From assembly GCF_000819865.1 (NCBI RefSeq), contig NZ_CDDF01000017.1:248001-312000 (forward strand): a stretch of DNA of 64,000 nt, in the 5' to 3' direction. Shown here piece by piece: positions 7,676 to 15,588 of this stretch; the first letter of the stretch is position 1, and each line of letters begins with the position of its first letter. Under the pieces are notes generated by a model, which saw only the letters and a program-made list of their open reading frames with translations, was not told the DNA's origin and did no database searches. This stretch comes from Aeromonas eucrenophila (GTDB lineage Bacteria > Pseudomonadota > Gammaproteobacteria > Enterobacterales > Aeromonadaceae). A program made the position numbers and the translations under genes.

Positions 7676-10312
7676 CGGCACCCACTGGCCCCGCTCCTCT
7701 CGCCGGGGCGGCGTCTCGTCTTCGGGCCGATTGACGAAGGCCTCGAACAGCTTCAGCTTGTCCGGATCCGCCAGGGTGCTCTTCCACTCGCACTGCCAGG
7801 TGCCGACGATGTCGTTCATCATGGCCTCCAGCTCGGTGCCAAGGCCGAGCCTGTCCTCGATGATCACCGACTTGAGGTAGTCGAGGCCGCCCTCCATGCC
7901 CTCCATCCAGACCGAGGTGCGCTGCAGCCGATCACCGGTGCGCACGTAGAACATCAGCAGCCGGTCGATGTAGCGGATCAGGGTCGGCTCGTCGAGATCG
8001 GTGGCAAACAGGTCGGCGTGGCGCGGCCGCATGCCGCCGTTGCCGCACACATAGAGGTTCCAGCCGCGCTCGGTGGCGATGACGCCTATGTCCTTGCTCT
8101 GGGCCTCGGCGCACTCCCGGGTGCAGCCGGAGACCGCGAACTTCAGCTTGTGGGGGGCCCGCAGCCCCTTGTAGCGGTTCTCCAGGGTCTGGGTCAGGGT
8201 CATGGAGTCCTGCACCCCGTAGCGGCACCAGGTCGAGCCCACACAGGACTTCACAGTACGCACCGACTTGCCGTAGGCCTGACCGGTTTCGAACCCCGCC
8301 GCCACCAGCTCGCCCCAGATGGCGGGCAGCTGATCGACCCGGGCACCGAACAGGTCGATGCGCTGGCCGCCGGTGATCTTGGTGTAGAGGCCGTACTTGC
8401 GCGCCACTTCCCCTATGGTGATGAGCCCCTCCGGGGTGATCTCCCCGCCGGGGATGCGCGGCACCACCGAATAGGTGCCGTCTTTTTGCAGGTTCGCGAG
8501 GAAGGCGTCGTTGCTGTCTTGCAAGGCGCGATGCGGCTTCTCCAGCACGTGCTCGTTCCAGAGCGACGCCAGTATGGAGGCGGCCGTCGGCCGACAGACA
8601 TCGCAGCCCAGCCCCTTGCCGTGTTTGTCCCGCAGCGCCTCGAAGCTCTTCAGCTCGCCGACCCTGGCCAGGTGATAGAGCTCCTGGCGGCTGTGGGCGA
8701 AGTGCTCGCACAGCCCCTTGTCCGCCTCGACCCCGATTTCGCTCAGGGTCTGCTCCACCACCTGTTTGAGCAGGTTGCTACAGCCACCACAGCCGGTGCC
8801 CGCCCTGGTGCAGCTCTTCACCGCCGAAAGCTCGTGATTGCCCGCCTTGACCGCGGCCACCACGGCCCCCTTGCTGACGTTGTGACAGGAGCAGAGGATG
8901 GCGCTGTCCGGCAGCACCAGGGGCGCCGCCACGCCGCCCGCCTCTCCCACCAGCAGGGAGAGCGGCGGCTGTGGCAGCGCCACCCCGTTCTGGTAGTACT
9001 GCAACAGCCGCTCATAGTCCGCGCCATCCCCCACCAAGATGGCGCCGAGCAGGCGACTGCCCTCGCCGTCGGTCACCAGCTTCTTGTAGATGCCGTTGAC
9101 CCTGTCCAGCAGCAACAGCTCCTGGGCGCCGGCGGTGCTGGCATGGGCATCGCCGATGGAGCCCACGTCCACCCCCATCAGCTTGAGCTTGGTGGACATG
9201 TCCGCCCCGGTGAAATGTGTCTCGCCGCCGCACAGGCTGGCCACGGCGGCACGGGCCATCTGATAGCCGGGGGCCACCAGCCCGAAGATGCGGCCCTGCC
9301 AGAGCGCGCACTCACCGATGGCGAAGATGGCTGGATCCGAGCTGTGGCAGCCGTCGTCGATGCAGATGCCGCCGCGCTCACCGACACTCAGCCCGGCCTG
9401 GCGGGCCAGGCCATCGGCGGGTCGGATGCCGGCCGAGAACAGCAGCACGTCTGTCTCAAGGTGAGAACCGTCCTTGAAGCGCAACCGATGGCGGGCCTGC
9501 TCCCCGTCCTCGATGCACTCGGTGGCCTTCTCCACCAGCACCTCGACCCCGAGCCCCCGGATCTTGTCCCGCAGCACGGCGCCACCGCTCTCGTCGAGCT
9601 GTACCGGCATCAGTCGCGGGGCGAACTCCACCACCTGGGTCTTGAGCCCGAGCAGCCGCAGCGCATTGGCCGCCTCCAGCCCGAGCAGGCCGCCGCCGAT
9701 CACCACGCCGCTGCGCGCCCCGGCGCAGGCATCGCGGATGGCGGCGAGATCCCCCAGGGTGCGGTAGACGAAGCAGCCTTCCCGCTGATAGCCGGGAATG
9801 GGCGGCACGAAGGGCACAGAGCCGGTCGCCAGCACCAGCCGGTCGTAGCCGAAGCGCTCGCCACAGGCGAGGGTCAGGGTGCGGGTCGCCCTGTCCAGCA
9901 CCTCCACCTCGGCCCCCAGCCGCAACCCGATGCCCTGCGCCTCATACCAGGCGGGATCCGCCATCCGCAACGCCTCCGGCGCCTTGCCGCCGAATACCTC
10001 GGACAGGTGCACCCTGTCATAGGCGGGATCCGGCTCGGCGCCGAATACCGTCACCTCGAACTGGCTCAGGCCACCGGCCGCCACCAGCTGCTCGATAAAG
10101 TGGTGGCCGACCATGCCGTTGCCGATCACCAGCAGTTGCTGTTTCTCAACCCTCTCGGGCGATTCGACGAAGTGGTGGTCCATCTCATCATCCATGCCGT
10201 TGCCCACCACCAGCAGTTGCTGTTTCTCTTCTCCACCGGAGGACGACCTGACGTGATGGTCTTGCTCATCCATGCCATTACCCGCCGCCAGCTGTCTCTG
10301 TTTGTTGTCCAT
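7649..10312 (-). CDS. nirB: Nitrite reductase [NAD(P)H] large subunit
   Basis: This 887-aa cytoplasmic enzyme reduces nitrite to ammonium with NADH. Order of domains: FAD/NAD reductase (about 53-340; IGNGMVGHHFIEQL, VIGGGLLGLEAANAL), BFD-like [2Fe-2S] domain (CSCHNVSKG and CTRAGTGCGGC), then ferredoxin-like and sirohaem/[4Fe-4S] domains with CVGSTWCRYG and SGCTRECAEAQ. It is about 50 residues longer than usual because the first FAD-binding strand-turn is present three times in degenerate form (residues 1-75). The start has an AAGGAAGAGAGAC ribosome site, so the extra copies should be translated. It follows nrtC by 27 bp and overlaps the repeat leading to nirD. Confidence 0.93.
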   Translation of the reverse strand: MDNKQRQLAAGNGMDEQDHHVRSSSGGEEKQQLLVVGNGMDDEMDHHFVESPERVEKQQLLVIGNGMVGHHFIEQLVAAGGLSQFEVTVFGAEPDPAYDRVHLSEVFGGKAPEALRMADPAWYEAQGIGLRLGAEVEVLDRATRTLTLACGERFGYDRLVLATGSVPFVPPIPGYQREGCFVYRTLGDLAAIRDACAGARSGVVIGGGLLGLEAANALRLLGLKTQVVEFAPRLMPVQLDESGGAVLRDKIRGLGVEVLVEKATECIEDGEQARHRLRFKDGSHLETDVLLFSAGIRPADGLARQAGLSVGERGGICIDDGCHSSDPAIFAIGECALWQGRIFGLVAPGYQMARAAVASLCGGETHFTGADMSTKLKLMGVDVGSIGDAHASTAGAQELLLLDRVNGIYKKLVTDGEGSRLLGAILVGDGADYERLLQYYQNGVALPQPPLSLLVGEAGGVAAPLVLPDSAILCSCHNVSKGAVVAAVKAGNHELSAVKSCTRAGTGCGGCSNLLKQVVEQTLSEIGVEADKGLCEHFAHSRQELYHLARVGELKSFEALRDKHGKGLGCDVCRPTAASILASLWNEHVLEKPHRALQDSNDAFLANLQKDGTYSVVPRIPGGEITPEGLITIGEVARKYGLYTKITGGQRIDLFGARVDQLPAIWGELVAAGFETGQAYGKSVRTVKSCVGSTWCRYGVQDSMTLTQTLENRYKGLRAPHKLKFAVSGCTRECAEAQSKDIGVIATERGWNLYVCGNGGMRPRHADLFATDLDEPTLIRYIDRLLMFYVRTGDRLQRTSVWMEGMEGGLDYLKSVIIEDRLGLGTELEAMMNDIVGTWQCEWKSTLADPDKLKLFEAFVNRPEDETPPRREERGQWVPEISIKEVI
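10105..10306 (-). repeat. In-frame triplication at the 5' end of nirB
   Basis: Three units start at similar points 81 and 78 bp apart (core CATGCC at 10112, 10193 and 10271 on the plus strand). They encode KQRQLAAGNGM, KQQLLVVGNGM and KQQLLVIGNGM, each followed by a HH pair. Only the unit closest to the gene body keeps the full Rossmann motif GNGMVGHHF. Confidence 0.85.
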
Positions 10313-10339
10313 GTCTCTCTTCCTTGTATCCGATGGGGA

Positions 10340-11161
10340 TCAGGCCCGGCGCTGGCTGCGCACCTGCTCAGCCACCTTGAGGGGGGTCACCTTGCGCTGT
10401 TTCTCGTAGAGAAAGCGCAGCACCTGCTGGCGCAGTCTGTGGTAGTGGACATCATCCGCCAGGGCGACCCTGTCTCTGGGCCTCGGCAAGTCCACGGTCA
10501 GGATCTCCCCGACGGTGGCGGCGGGGCCATTGGTCATCATGACGATGCGATCCGACAGCAGCACCGCCTCGTCCACGTCGTGGGTGATCATGATGACGGT
10601 GTTGCCGAGCTCGGCCTGGATGGCCATCAGCGCGTCCTGCAGGTGGGCCCGGGTCAGGGCATCGAGGGCACCGAACGGCTCGTCCATCAGCAGCACCTTG
10701 GGGGAGAGCGACAGGGCGCGGGCGATGCCGACCCGCTGTTTCATCCCCCCCGACAGCTCGTGGGGCATCTTCTGGCTGGCGTGATCCATCTGCACCAGGG
10801 AGAGGTAGTAGTTGACCCGCTCCACCACCGCCCGCCGATCCGGCTCCACCTGCCCCACCGCCAGCGCCACGTTCTGATAGACGCTGAGCCAGGGCAGCAG
10901 CGCGTGGTTCTGGAACACCATGGCCCGCTCGGGGCCGGGCCCCGCCACTTCGCGCCCGTCCAGGATGATGCCGCCCGTGGTGGGCTCCAGCAGTCCGGCC
11001 ACCAGGTTGAGCACAGTGCTCTTGCCGCAGCCGGAGTGGCCTATGAGGGAGACGAACTCCCCCCGCGCGATGCGCAGGTTGACCCGGCTGAGAGCCTCGA
11101 AGCGCCCCTGCTCCGTCTCGAACGCGATGCCGACATCGCTTACCTCCAGATAACTCTTCAT
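10340..11161 (-). CDS. nrtC: Nitrate/nitrite ABC transporter ATP-binding protein
   Basis: This 273-aa ATPase energises nitrate import. It has Walker A GHSGCGKST (about residue 38), the signature ELSGGMKQRVGIARAL, Walker B VLLMDEPFGALD and the switch histidine in VIMITHDVDEAV. It is single-domain, like NasD of Klebsiella, without the NrtA-like C-terminal domain of cyanobacterial NrtC. It is the third gene of nrtABC, with 34 bp after nrtB and 27 bp before nirB, so it is probably co-transcribed with both. Confidence 0.9.
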   Translation of the reverse strand: MKSYLEVSDVGIAFETEQGRFEALSRVNLRIARGEFVSLIGHSGCGKSTVLNLVAGLLEPTTGGIILDGREVAGPGPERAMVFQNHALLPWLSVYQNVALAVGQVEPDRRAVVERVNYYLSLVQMDHASQKMPHELSGGMKQRVGIARALSLSPKVLLMDEPFGALDALTRAHLQDALMAIQAELGNTVIMITHDVDEAVLLSDRIVMMTNGPAATVGEILTVDLPRPRDRVALADDVHYHRLRQQVLRFLYEKQRKVTPLKVAEQVRSQRRA

Positions 11162-11195
11162 TGGCTCTTCTCCTGCCTGAATAGGGATTCGGTTG

Positions 11196-12140
11196 TTAAC
11201 GCAGCACCTGGCGCTTGTCCCAGGACAACCACTGCTGCAGGGCCAGCATGCCCCTGTCCAGGGCGCAGCCGATGAGGCCTATGGTGATCACCGCCACCAT
11301 GATGCGGGCCAGAGACGAGGCGCCGCCGCTCTGGAACTCGTCCCACACGAACTTGCCGAGCCCCGGGTTCTGGGCCAGCATCTCGGCCGCGATCAGCACC
11401 ATCCAGGCCACCCCCAGCGACAGCCGCAGCCCGGTGAAGATCATGGGCAGGGCGCCGGGCAGCACGATGCGGCGCACGTGGGTCACAAACGACAGCCGTA
11501 GTACCCGGCTGACGTTGTGCAAATCGCCGTCCAGCCCCGCCACCCCGACCGCGGTGTTGATCAGGGTCGGCCAGAGGGAGCAGAGGGTCACCGTCAGCGC
11601 CGAGGTGAGGAAGGACTTGGCGAGCCAGGGGGTGGGGCTGGCGTAGAGCGCACTCACCACCAGGGTGATGAGGGGCAGCCAGGCCAGGGGCGACACCGGC
11701 TTGAGCAGCTGGATCACCGGGTTGGCGGCGCGATAGAGCCCCTGATTCATGCCGAGCAGCACCCCGCACGGGATGGCGATCAGGGTCGCGAGGCCAAAGC
11801 CGCACAGCACGGTCAGCAGGCTGGTGGCGATCTGATCGAAGAAGGTGGGTCGCCCGGTATAGGGGCGCAGCTTCACCTCGGCCGCCGGATCCTCGGCCAG
11901 CCGCTCGGCGTTGCGCAGTTGCTGGCGCTCGAGGAAGGCCGCCGCCTTCTCCCGCTCTGCCAGGTGATCCTGGCCAAGGGACCAGAACTGGCTGGCGGTC
12001 GCCAGCGGCCCCGGCAAGGCACCCAGGCTGGTCTGCACCTGGCTCGCCCCCCACTGCCAGAGGCCGAGGAACAGCAGCACGCCCAGCAGGGGCTGCACCA
12101 AGGGGGTCAATATCCGTTGCCACTTGTGTCTTTGCATCAT
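11196..12140 (-). CDS. nrtB: Nitrate/nitrite ABC transporter permease
   Basis: This membrane permease of about 314 aa belongs to the NrtB/SsuC type (BPD_transp_1). The first helix is LLGVLLFLGLWQWGA, and the EAA-loop region reads VTHVRRIVLPGALPMIFTGL. A periplasmic insertion at about residues 45-100 is typical of nitrate permeases. The start is uncertain: an upstream ATG at 12155 overlaps the nrtA stop as ATGA, whereas the paired ATGs at 12140 and 12137 have AAGGAGCGC directly in front and were preferred. Confidence 0.88.
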   Translation of the reverse strand: MMQRHKWQRILTPLVQPLLGVLLFLGLWQWGASQVQTSLGALPGPLATASQFWSLGQDHLAEREKAAAFLERQQLRNAERLAEDPAAEVKLRPYTGRPTFFDQIATSLLTVLCGFGLATLIAIPCGVLLGMNQGLYRAANPVIQLLKPVSPLAWLPLITLVVSALYASPTPWLAKSFLTSALTVTLCSLWPTLINTAVGVAGLDGDLHNVSRVLRLSFVTHVRRIVLPGALPMIFTGLRLSLGVAWMVLIAAEMLAQNPGLGKFVWDEFQSGGASSLARIMVAVITIGLIGCALDRGMLALQQWLSWDKRQVLR

Positions 12141-12151
12141 GCGCTCCTTGC

Positions 12152-13510
12152 TCATTGCACCCGCTCATCGCCCTTGAGGCCGATGGCGAACTGCTGCAGA
12201 TAGGCGTTGGGGTGGCGGCCGTCGTAGATGAGGCCGTCGATGAAGCCATCCTGGGGACCGCGATAGCCCTGTTCGCTGGCAAAGTCGGGGAAATCCCCCG
12301 CCTTGAACTTGCCCTCGGCGATCAGCGCCTCGGCCGCCTGGCGGTAAATCTCGGGCTGGTAGACGGCCTTGGCGACCTGCTCGAACCAGGCATCCGGCTG
12401 GGCTTGCGGGATCTGGCCCCAGCGCCGCATCTGGGTCAGATACCAGATGGCGTCCGAGTAGTAGGGATAGGTGGCGTGGTGGCGGAAGAAGACGTTGAAG
12501 TCCGGCAGCTGGCGCACGTCCCCCTTGCCGTATTCGAAGGTGCCTGTCATGGAGTTCGCGATCACCCCCTCGTCCGCCCCCACGTATTCCGGCTTCGCCA
12601 GCATTTTGGCCGCCTCACGCCGGTTGCCGTTCTGCTCCGCATCCAGCCACCAGGCCGCCCGCAGCAACGCCTTCACCAGCCGGATGTGGCTATTGGGGTG
12701 GCGCTGTGCCCACTCACGGGTGACGCCGAATACCTTCTCCGGGTTGTTGCGCCAGATCTCCTGATCGGTGATGACGGGCACTCCGATCCCCTTCGCGACC
12801 GCCTGCTGGTTCCAGGGCTCCCCCACGCTGTAGCCGGCGATGGTGCCCGCCTCCAGGGTGGCGGGCATCTGCGGCGGCGGCGTGACCGACAGCAGCACGT
12901 CCGCCTGGCGCTGGCCCGAGTTGTCGCCAAGCCCGGGGGCATAGAAGCCGGGGTTGAGGCCACCGGCCGCCAGCCAGTACCTGAGCTCGTAGTTGTGAGG
13001 GGAAACGGGGAACACCATCCCCATGTTGAACGGCTTGCCCGCCTGCCGGTATTGCTCCACCACGGGCTTGAGGGCGGCGGCGCTCACCGGGGCTGGCACC
13101 TGGCCCGGCACCGGCTTGGGCAACTGCGGCTGCATGGCGGCCCACACCGGGTTGGCGACCGTGATGGCGTTACCGTTGAGATCCATGGCAAAGGCAGTCA
13201 CCAGCTCGGCCCGGGTGCCGATTCCGATGTGGGCGGCCAGGGGCTGGCCGGCCAGCATCTGGGCACCGTCCAGCTCGCCGTCAATCACCCGATCCAGCAG
13301 GATCTTCCAGTTCGCCTGAGCCTCCAGGGTGACGTAGAGCCCCTCGTCCTCGAAGTAGCCGCGCTCATAGGCCACCGCCAGCGGCGCCATGTCGGTCAAC
13401 TTGATGAAGCCGAGCCTGATCTCCTCCTGCTCGGGCGCCCCCACCGCGGCCAGCGCCGGCAGTGACAACATCCCCAGCAGCAACCCAGTACATCCTTGTC
13501 GTCTGTTCAT
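12152..13510 (-). CDS. nrtA: Nitrate-binding periplasmic protein
   Basis: This 452-aa substrate-binding protein of the NrtA/CmpA family delivers nitrate to NrtBC. It has a Sec-type signal ([18 protein letters not shown]) and then the family opening [19 protein letters not shown]. Further conserved text is [34 protein letters not shown] and [11 protein letters not shown], regions that surround the anion pocket. There is no lipobox. It is the first gene of nrtABC-nirBD and lies downstream of an attenuator-type leader. The cytoplasmic nitrate sensor NasS is a relative of this family, but the signal peptide argues that this is the transporter protein. Confidence 0.92.
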   Translation of the reverse strand: MNRRQGCTGLLLGMLSLPALAAVGAPEQEEIRLGFIKLTDMAPLAVAYERGYFEDEGLYVTLEAQANWKILLDRVIDGELDGAQMLAGQPLAAHIGIGTRAELVTAFAMDLNGNAITVANPVWAAMQPQLPKPVPGQVPAPVSAAALKPVVEQYRQAGKPFNMGMVFPVSPHNYELRYWLAAGGLNPGFYAPGLGDNSGQRQADVLLSVTPPPQMPATLEAGTIAGYSVGEPWNQQAVAKGIGVPVITDQEIWRNNPEKVFGVTREWAQRHPNSHIRLVKALLRAAWWLDAEQNGNRREAAKMLAKPEYVGADEGVIANSMTGTFEYGKGDVRQLPDFNVFFRHHATYPYYSDAIWYLTQMRRWGQIPQAQPDAWFEQVAKAVYQPEIYRQAAEALIAEGKFKAGDFPDFASEQGYRGPQDGFIDGLIYDGRHPNAYLQQFAIGLKGDERVQ

Positions 13511-13575
13511 TGCATTCCCTCGCTCGGTTCCCTGTCCGGGCGATCGCGCCCCTGCCTCGTTGCAGCGTCGCGACC

Positions 13576-13650
13576 AAAAAAAAGCCCCACCGATCCGGGA
13601 TCGGTGAGGCTTCTTTGCCCTGTTGCGGGTGAGAGGCCTGCTGGCCTCAT
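13576..13650 (-). promoter_or_regulatory. ANTAR-type attenuator in the nrtA leader
   Basis: On the minus strand an intrinsic terminator (stem 13584-13610, then eight T) ends about 65 bp before the nrtA start. Just upstream, overlapping its first arm, is a small hairpin with hexaloop AAAGAA (13607-13620), which has A at position 1 and G at position 4, as in known ANTAR targets. A further hairpin, GAGGCC-AGCA-GGCCTC, lies at 13633-13648. Antitermination by the adjacent NasT-like protein is inferred. Confidence 0.7.
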
Positions 13651-13802
13651 CACTGCGCGTTGTCTTCTGAGTAATTCACTTTCCGTGCCAACCTGGCCGA
13701 GCCGCTGATGGCGCGCCCCGAGCGGCCGAGCGGCGCCTCCCCTGCCCGTTTCTGCGCCTCAATGAGGCGCCGTTGCACCAAAACGGTTTGCCTGCTCCCT
13801 CA

Positions 13803-13943
13803 GAACCTGTTCACGATCTGTCACGAGAGGTTGTCAGCAAGGTGAAGAGCAGCGTAGGAACCGGAGTTTATAGACATAAATGAGGATTCCGAGCAGCACA
13901 TGAGCCTTGATCACGGCCTCGCAGTAAGATTGTGAACAGCTTC
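13803..13943. mobile_element. MITE-like element, copy 1 (141 bp)
   Basis: The ends are imperfect inverted repeats (GAACCTGTTCACGATCT against GAAGCTGTTCACAATCTT). It is flanked by direct repeats TCA at 13800-13802 and 13944-13946. The right-hand TCA is the stop codon (TGA) of the minus-strand NasT-like gene. No coding capacity is apparent. Two further copies are at 15448 and 20667. Confidence 0.85.
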
Positions 13944-14528
13944 TCAGGCGGGCAGGGCCAGCAGCAGTTGCCGTGCCAGCTCCCCCAGACTCAGGTGGCG
14001 GCTCATGGCGGTGCTGCGCATCAGCCGGTAGGCCTGTTCCTCGTCCAGCCCCTGGTGGCGCATCAAGCGCCCCTTGGCCTGCTCGATCAGCCGCCGCTCC
14101 AGCAGCTTCTGCCGCAGCTCGCTCTCGGTTTGGGCCAGCGCCTGCACCATGGCCAGCTGGCTGCGGGCCAGTCGCAACCACTGCTCCACCGGCTCCTTCT
14201 CCCCGCAGGGGTGGGGCACCAGCAGCACCCCCTGCTGCAGCAAGGCCTGCTGCGCCTCGCCCCCGAGCCGCTCGCAGAACAGCAGGCGCGGCAAGTCGGG
14301 CCAGAGGGAGAGGCCGAGCCGCAGCTCGGCGTCGAACCGGCGACAGCTGATGAGCAGGGCATCCCCCTGCCCGTCCGGGGTCAACAGCTGGCGGGCATCG
14401 AGGATCCTGGGTTGATGTCCGTACTGGCTGACCAGCAGGGCCAGACGGTTGGCCTGGCCCGGATCGTCGGCGTGGATCAGCAGGCGAGAAACGGGGCCAC
14501 AGTGGCTCCCTGGGGTGAGAATGGTCAT
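13944..14528 (-). CDS. NasT-like ANTAR antitermination regulator
   Basis: This 194-aa cytoplasmic protein has a degenerate receiver-like N-terminal half (LLIHADDPGQANRLALLVSQ, about residues 14-110) and a C-terminal ANTAR RNA-binding domain (about 130-190; ERRLIEQAKGRLM, DEEQAYRLMRSTAM). NasT and NasR proteins bind hairpins in nitrate-assimilation leaders and prevent termination. This one lacks the NIT sensor of NasR, and no NasS partner is encoded nearby. The start at 14528 was chosen for its AAGGAG site. The stop codon is formed by the target duplication of MITE copy 1. It lies between cobA and nrtA. Confidence 0.85.
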   Translation of the reverse strand: MTILTPGSHCGPVSRLLIHADDPGQANRLALLVSQYGHQPRILDARQLLTPDGQGDALLISCRRFDAELRLGLSLWPDLPRLLFCERLGGEAQQALLQQGVLLVPHPCGEKEPVEQWLRLARSQLAMVQALAQTESELRQKLLERRLIEQAKGRLMRHQGLDEEQAYRLMRSTAMSRHLSLGELARQLLLALPA

Positions 14529-14612
14529 GGCGCTCCTTGCCAACGGCGAGCCGGCTTGTCTGCCGGCATTGTCTATCGCCAATCACGCAACATGAGCGCC
14601 AACTATTTGAAT

Positions 14613-14641
14613 CTACCTCCTTTTTATTCCTCTGGAGGTAG
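14613..14641 (-). other. Short inverted repeat between cobA and the ANTAR gene
   Basis: CTACCTCC and GGAGGTAG (14613-14620 and 14634-14641) form an 8-bp stem with a 13-nt loop, just after the cobA stop codon. No T-run follows, so it may be an RNA stability or weak termination element. Confidence 0.35.
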
Positions 14642-14656
14642 TGGGGGTAGAGCGGC

Positions 14657-15415
14657 TCAGGCCACCCGATCCAGCCCCTGGGTCAGCAGGCCCTGCAGCT
14701 CGGCGCGCAGGCGCACCACCTCCCCCATGATCATCAGCACAGGGCTCTGGCCGAGCAGGGCCCTGGCAGCCTGCTCCAACCCGTCCAGGCTGGTCTCATG
14801 GACCTGCTGTCGGGGGCTGCAACCGGCCACCACCAGCGCCACCGGCAGCGCTCCCGAGGCCCCCGCCGCCAGCAGCCCCTGCCGGATCCGGGCCGCCCGC
14901 TCCAGCCCCATGTAGAACACCAGGGTGTGGCCGGCCCGGGTCAGCCCCTGCCAACCCTGATAGTCGCGCTCGTCCATCAGGTGGCCGGTGACCAGGGTCA
15001 GGGAGCGGGCCAGCCCCCTGTGGGTCAGAGGGATCAGGCTGCTGGCGGCGCAGCCCAGGGCCGCCGTGATGCCGGGCACCAGCTCGGCCTCGATGCCGTG
15101 ACGGGCCAGGTGCAGTGCCTCCTCGCCACCGCGGCCAAACACCAGGGGATCCCCCCCCTTGAGCCGCACCACCCGCTTGCCGGTGCGGGCCAGCGCCAAC
15201 AGCAGGGCGTTGATCTGCTCCTGGCTCGGGCTCGGCTCGCCGCAGCGCTTGCCCACGTCGAAGCGGGCCGCCCCCTGAGGAATGCGGGCCAGGATCTCGG
15301 CGCCCACCAGGCGGTCATAGACCACCACCTCCGCAGCCTCCAGTCGCTGCAGGGCACGCAGGGTCAACAACTCGAGCGGGCCGGGACCGGCCCCTACCAG
15401 ACTGATATGGCTCAT
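14657..15415 (-). CDS. cobA: Uroporphyrinogen-III C-methyltransferase (SUMT)
   Basis: This 252-aa enzyme methylates uroporphyrinogen III twice to precorrin-2, the precursor of the sirohaem needed by NirB. It has the tetrapyrrole methylase motifs VGAGPGPLELLTLRALQ (residues 7-23), VRLKGGDPLVFGRGGEEA and VTGHLMDE. It is a stand-alone SUMT, not the three-function CysG, so the oxidation and ferrochelation steps must be encoded elsewhere. It lies between nasA and the ANTAR regulator; MITE copy 2 separates it from nasA. Confidence 0.93.
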   Translation of the reverse strand: MSHISLVGAGPGPLELLTLRALQRLEAAEVVVYDRLVGAEILARIPQGAARFDVGKRCGEPSPSQEQINALLLALARTGKRVVRLKGGDPLVFGRGGEEALHLARHGIEAELVPGITAALGCAASSLIPLTHRGLARSLTLVTGHLMDERDYQGWQGLTRAGHTLVFYMGLERAARIRQGLLAAGASGALPVALVVAGCSPRQQVHETSLDGLEQAARALLGQSPVLMIMGEVVRLRAELQGLLTQGLDRVA

Positions 15416-15447
15416 CTCACACTCCTTGTGTTTCTGCCCCGTCCTTA

Positions 15448-15588
15448 GAGCCTGTTCACGACCTGTAACGAGAGGCTGTCAGCAAGGTGAAGCGCAGCGC
15501 AGGAACCGGAGCGTATAGACATACGTGAGGATTCCGAGCAGCACATGAGCCTTGATCACGGCCTCGCAGTAAGATCCTGTACAGGTTC
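15448..15588. mobile_element. MITE-like element, copy 2 (141 bp)
   Basis: Same size, orientation and internal sequence as copy 1. The ends are GAGCCTGTTCACGACCTG and the inverse of GAACCTGTACAGGATCTT. Direct repeats TTA flank it (15445-15447 and 15589-15591), and the right-hand one is the nasA stop codon TAA. It occupies nearly the whole nasA-cobA gap. Confidence 0.85.

Noticed and set aside
8018..11275. Very long open frame (1085 codons) on the plus strand opposite nirB and nrtC
   Set aside because: Its translation is low-complexity (His, Gly, Ala, Gln rich) and it is antisense to two unmistakable enzymes; high GC content leaves such frames open.
13803..13943. Short translated frame inside the MITE-like element as a transposase remnant
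   Set aside because: The frame is short, differs between copies and shows no transposase motif.
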